Origin: Methanobacteriota archaeon
GTDB lineage: Archaea > Thermoplasmatota > DTKX01 > GCA-020343715
Assembly (NCBI GenBank): GCA_030594725.1
Contig: JAUVEQ010000005.1
Span: 1 to 21,623 of the forward strand
DNA: 21,623 nt
Reading direction: 5' to 3'
Shown piece by piece: positions 20,144-21,623 of the stretch. The notes beneath the pieces are model-generated. The model was not told where the DNA came from. It searched no databases and was given only the letters and a program-made list of their open reading frames with translations. Each line of letters opens with the position of its first letter. The stretch's first letter is position 1. The position numbers and the translations under genes are program-made.

Positions 20144-20495
20144 CCCGCGTCGGGGGGGCAAACTCACTAGCACGGGGAACTAGGCGTACCCTCTCCTTCG
20201 GGAGGTCAAATCGTCTATATGGTCGTGCGAATGCCGGTGGGCGGCGCATCCAGGAGGTCCTTGGAGCCTTGGACAACCTATGAAGCAACGTCCTCGGGGC
20301 CGAAGGTGGTCAAGGGGCCAGCCGGAGGGCGGGCCTCTCTCCTTCGATACGGGGAACGGGTCAGGCCCGGAAGGGAACAGCCTAACCGTATACTCTCGGT
20401 GTCCGGGGAGTCACGGGGCTGAGAGCGTCCTTGGGTTACTCCCTGGATCGACCTTGGCGTCCACCACCGGATGTGGGCCCAAACCCCGACGCGGG
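20144..20495 (+). ncRNA. ffs: Archaeal signal recognition particle RNA (7S RNA)
   Basis: The helix 8 hallmark GTCAGGCCCGGAAGGGAACAGC lies at 20360-20381, with the GGAA tetraloop and the asymmetric loop that binds SRP54. The ends close by helix 1, as in archaea: CCCGCGTCGGGG (20144-20155) is the exact complement of CCCCGACGCGGG (20484-20495). The first 60 or so bases after helix 1 form an Alu-like domain in which GCAC near 20172 can pair with GTGC near 20223. The region 20290-20345, rich in GGCC/CCGG, should carry helix 6 and part of helix 5 (SRP19 site), though I did not resolve that fold fully. The RNA scaffolds SRP19/SRP54 for co-translational targeting. The mature ends may lie a few bases outside the helix. 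Confidence 0.93.
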
Positions 20496-20500
20496 CACAA

Positions 20501-20508
20501 CCTTTTTA
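20501..20508 (+). terminator. T-run ending SRP RNA, possibly also the TATA box of the next gene
   Basis: CCTTTTTA follows helix 1 of the SRP RNA by 5 bases; a run of five T is a normal archaeal termination signal. Its centre also lies 27-28 bases before the GTG at 20533, the spacing of a TATA box for a leaderless transcript of the ThiI-like gene. Confidence 0.5.
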
Positions 20509-20532
20509 CGGCCCGGGGCCTACGGGGTCAGC

Positions 20533-21450
20533 GTGACGTCCACGGATGGTCCCCATCATGACTGCATCCTCGTCCGGTACGGCGAGCTGGCACTGAAGTC
20601 ACGCAGGGTCAGGGCCCGCTTCACGGCCAAGCTGAAGGATTTCATCATCGATGCGTTCCAGGCGTACGACCTGGACTGCGTGATCGAGGACGACGGAGGG
20701 CACCTCTTTGTGTACAGCTCCGACCTGCCCAACGCCACCAAGCGGTTGGCACGGGTCTTCGGTGTGGTCTCGGTGTCCCAGGCCACCCGTGTCGAGGTGG
20801 TGTCCATGGACGACCTGGCCAGGGAAGTGGCGGCCTACTCGAGGCACGTGCTCGAGCCAGGGACGTCCTTCGCCATCCGGGCCCGGCGGACGGGGAGCCA
20901 CACCTTCACCAGCATGGAGCTGGCCAAGGAGGCGGGCTCCGCCGTCTGGAAGGCCTTCTCCGGCGACCTCACCGTGAACCTCTCGAACCCCGACGGGGTG
21001 GTGGAGGTGGAGGTCCGCGGTCCCGTGGCGTACATCTATCACCAGCGGGTGCCCGGAGTGGGAGGCCTGCCGCCCGGGAGCCAGGGCAAGGTCCTCGTCC
21101 CCATACGGGAACGGACCGACGTGGTCGCGGGATGGTTGCTCATGCGTCGCGGTTGCGCCGCCGTTCCCCTTGTGCCCGAGGAGGACGAGGCAGCGTGCGA
21201 TCTGGCGAATGCCCTGCTCCAGTGGGACCCCCTACTACAGGTCCGGACACTTCCCATCGAGGACTGGGACTGGCCGGTCCTGTACAGGGAGATGGGCAGG
21301 TCCAGGTCCATGGCCGTGGTGTCAGGGGTCAGGGGACCCGAGGTACCGGACCTACCGCTCGACAGGAACAGGGACCCGGTCGTTTTCTTCCCCCTGGTCG
21401 GTCTCGACGACGAGGCCTACGCCCAGCTGGAGAAGAGGGTCATGGGATGA
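20533..21450 (+). CDS. ThiI-like THUMP protein with a degenerate PP-loop domain
   Basis: The 305-residue product aligns with ThiI, the tRNA uridine 4-sulfurtransferase that makes s4U8. The N-terminal ferredoxin-like/THUMP part is well kept (ILVRYGELALKSRRVRARF at about 12-30, the FGVVSVS strand at 76-82, SFAIRARRTGSHTFTSMELAKEAG in the THUMP core, VEVEVRGPVAYIYHQRVPG). The linker GVGGLPPGSQGKVL and the following helix AGWLLMRRG are also typical. Between them the PP-loop SGGIDS is replaced by IRERTD at 191-196, so the ATP pyrophosphatase motif is gone, and the usual active-site Cys of the catalytic domain is not visible. The domain is short but ends in a ThiI-like PLVGLDDEAYAQLEK. A tRNA-binding pseudoenzyme is inferred. 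GTG at 20533 is the start: the upstream in-frame codon at 20431 lies inside the SRP RNA. Confidence 0.82.
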   Translation: MTSTDGPHHDCILVRYGELALKSRRVRARFTAKLKDFIIDAFQAYDLDCVIEDDGGHLFVYSSDLPNATKRLARVFGVVSVSQATRVEVVSMDDLAREVAAYSRHVLEPGTSFAIRARRTGSHTFTSMELAKEAGSAVWKAFSGDLTVNLSNPDGVVEVEVRGPVAYIYHQRVPGVGGLPPGSQGKVLVPIRERTDVVAGWLLMRRGCAAVPLVPEEDEAACDLANALLQWDPLLQVRTLPIEDWDWPVLYREMGRSRSMAVVSGVRGPEVPDLPLDRNRDPVVFFPLVGLDDEAYAQLEKRVMG

Positions 21451-21478
21451 CGGGAGGGCCACAGCGGGCCTCGGTCCA

Positions 21479-21623
21479 TCACCTTCTCGTCATGAGAACG
21501 GCGGCCACGACGGCCACCATGACGACGCCTGCGAGCAGGAGGAGAAGGGTCGGCACGGACCCCGAACCCTCGACCGCGACCTCCATCGTGTGCTGTGCGG
21601 AGGCCATCCCGTCACTCACGACG
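21479..21623 (-). CDS. C-terminus of a membrane-anchored surface protein (partial)
   Basis: Only the last 47 codons are in the window. They read VVSDGMASAQHTMEVAVEG, the closing strand of an Ig/cadherin-like module (compare VEVTDGEFTVPTSITLVV in the 1031-residue protein), then GSGSVPT, one hydrophobic helix (LLLLLAGVVMVAVVAAVLM) and a basic TRR end. The layout is the same as in the C39-type protein's C-terminus: extracellular beta module, short linker, one helix, two or three basic residues. The gene runs in from beyond the right edge and converges with the ThiI-like gene, 28 bases apart. Confidence 0.7.
   Translation of the reverse strand, partial: VVSDGMASAQHTMEVAVEGSGSVPTLLLLLAGVVMVAVVAAVLMTRR

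Noticed and set aside
20141..20158. C6/G7 hairpin as the tRNA-Ala terminator
   Set aside because: Archaeal tRNAs end at T-runs, and these bases form one strand of SRP helix 1 with an exact 12-base complement at 20484-20495.
20431..20532. Longer N-terminus for the ThiI-like protein
   Set aside because: The extra codons are the 3' half of the SRP RNA including helix 1; the encoded residues are Pro/Arg-rich and not ThiI-like.

Overview
The window is GC-rich and archaeal. The evidence is an SRP 7S RNA closed by a 12-bp terminal helix 1, a tRNA gene without an encoded CCA, TATA boxes 25-30 bases before short or absent leaders, a methylmalonyl-CoA mutase split into large and small subunits, and an NFACT-R protein end. 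Large secreted Ig-like proteins with one C-terminal membrane anchor, together with a zinc-ribbon/Pro-rich membrane protein, suggest Thermoplasmatota or a related euryarchaeal group. That placement is inference from gene style. No mobile element, CRISPR array or integration scar was seen.

Layout. 1-660 is the end of an NFACT (RqcH/NEMF-like) gene. 670-4040 holds a 1031-aa surface protein on the minus strand and a probable 39-aa membrane peptide. 4051-6095 holds a GT2 glycosyltransferase (minus) and a zinc-ribbon/Pro-Gln-rich membrane protein (plus). 6111-8690 encodes an anchored extracellular papain-like (C39-type) protein with Ig-like modules. 8770-17478 is a long run of minus-strand genes read from right to left: thiolase, 3-hydroxyacyl-CoA dehydrogenase, B12-binding mutase subunit, MeaB-type GTPase, two different mutase large subunits, then corrinoid adenosyltransferase (with its own promoter) and a CorA-like membrane protein. 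17584-19979 has four plus-strand genes: a receiver-like protein lacking the phosphoacceptor, a GNAT acetyltransferase, a four-helix membrane protein and an SRPBCC protein. 20063-20495 carries tRNA-Ala(CGC) followed within a few bases by SRP RNA. 20533-21450 encodes a ThiI-like protein whose PP-loop has been erased. 21479-21623 is the end of another anchored surface protein.

The most informative region is the acyl-CoA/B12 cluster. The large subunit at 10501-12180 keeps Tyr89 and Arg207, the methylmalonyl-CoA mutase signature. Its neighbour at 12192-13859 has Phe and Gln at the equivalent positions, the signature known from isobutyryl-CoA mutase. Only one B12-binding subunit and one MeaB are encoded beside them. 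With the 3-hydroxybutyryl-CoA dehydrogenase and thiolase, the cluster could isomerise isobutyryl-CoA (from valine) to butyryl-CoA for beta-oxidation, and convert methylmalonyl-CoA (from propionyl-CoA) to succinyl-CoA. The adenosyltransferase would supply the cofactor. Acyl-CoA dehydrogenase, crotonase, epimerase and propionyl-CoA carboxylase are not in the window.
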